Shown piece by piece: positions 63,776 to 64,000 of a stretch of 64,000 nt of DNA. This DNA is from Panicum virgatum (Eukaryota > Streptophyta > Magnoliopsida > Poales > Poaceae): the NCBI RefSeq assembly GCF_016808335.1, contig NC_053147.1:67330960-67394959 (forward strand). Reading direction: 5' to 3'. Position 1 is the stretch's first letter; the number at the start of each line of letters is the position of its first letter. A program made the translations under genes and the position numbers. The notes under the pieces were generated by a model. It searched no databases, was not told the origin of the DNA, and saw only the letters and a list, made by a program, of their open reading frames with translations.

Positions 63776-64000
63776 AGAGGATTTGATATAAGCCCGCGAT
63801 TATTTTTCCATATCTAGGAACTGTGTCAAAGTAACGTTTTAATTTCTCACTGCCGGCCTAGTTAGGAAAGTCTGGTTTTCAATTTGCACACTGACCGATC
63901 TACTAAACACCTTTGCATATAAATACTGTAAAACAAAGTTAAAATAGTGACCAGCATGAACTGCAAAATCGTCACTTGTTTTGACTAGCATGAGTATGTA
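63776..64000. other. Non-coding DNA to window end
   Basis: AT-rich; no feature recognised. Confidence 0.4.

Noticed and set aside
1..64000. tRNA or rRNA genes
   Set aside because: No cloverleaf-like A/B boxes with matching arms or rRNA core sequence was recognised; the tggtat-type words are primer sites of retroelements.

Overview
The window looks like nuclear DNA from a grass, probably a panicoid such as sorghum, Setaria, Panicum or sugarcane; that placement is inference. The grounds are GC-rich coding exons next to AT-rich intergenic DNA, Tourist- and Stowaway-type MITEs, nested Copia and Gypsy LTR retrotransposons, Sirevirus-like elements with palindrome-rich LTRs, and a miR319-targeted TCP gene. 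Nothing looks bacterial; there are no operons, rRNA or CRISPR arrays.

Layout. 1-2.1 kb: the 5' half of a minus-strand LINE running off the left edge. 2.1-2.7 kb: a hairpin-rich ACCGGT element. 3.4-4.3 kb: the first three exons (minus strand) of a gene whose N-terminus resembles plant mitochondrial ribosomal protein uL14 (HUELLENLOS type); later exons are absent or lie beyond the transposons. 4.6-6.7 kb: a cluster of MITEs. 8.35-9.2 kb: a CIN-type TCP transcription factor with a miR319 site and a one-base frameshift just after it. 10.9-14.5 kb: a locus built from repeated modules (P, H, Q) with a conserved perfect hairpin. 16.6-16.9 kb: a LEA_2 (LEA14-like) gene fragment abutting a 197-bp inverted repeat at the end of a minus-strand Copia element (about 16.9-22.0 kb).

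22.1-48.3 kb: Copia leader/LTR debris and an RT-RNase H fragment, then a Sirevirus-like Copia element on the plus strand (truncated 5' LTR 23.8 kb, 3' LTR ends 48275). It is split by a 13.6-kb Gypsy element of the Tat type (28873-42472, duplicated target GAACC). The Gypsy element encodes gag-pol on the minus strand and two extra ORFs on the opposite strand: an acidic serine-rich protein and a spliced plant-mobile-domain protein with a coiled-coil C-terminus.

48.3-52.7 kb is AT-rich intergenic DNA with a Mutator-type MITE (9-bp TSD), a Stowaway MITE and another MITE. 52.7-62.3 kb holds the 3' LTR and 3' coding region of a second Sirevirus-like element, split by a complete gag-only retrotransposon (55785-61949, target duplication CCCTG). 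63.0-64 kb has a TIR MITE, the first exon of a CHX-type cation/proton antiporter, and a 114-bp CACTA-type MITE with AGA target duplication.

The host genes (uL14-like, TCP, LEA_2 fragment, CHX) show no shared pathway. Most of the window is nested mobile DNA with stop codons or frameshifts in every polyprotein. The least ordinary items are the TCP frameshift beside the miR319 site, the antisense gene pair in the Gypsy element, the modular repeat locus, and several unrelated elements that each carry arrays of their own short palindrome.
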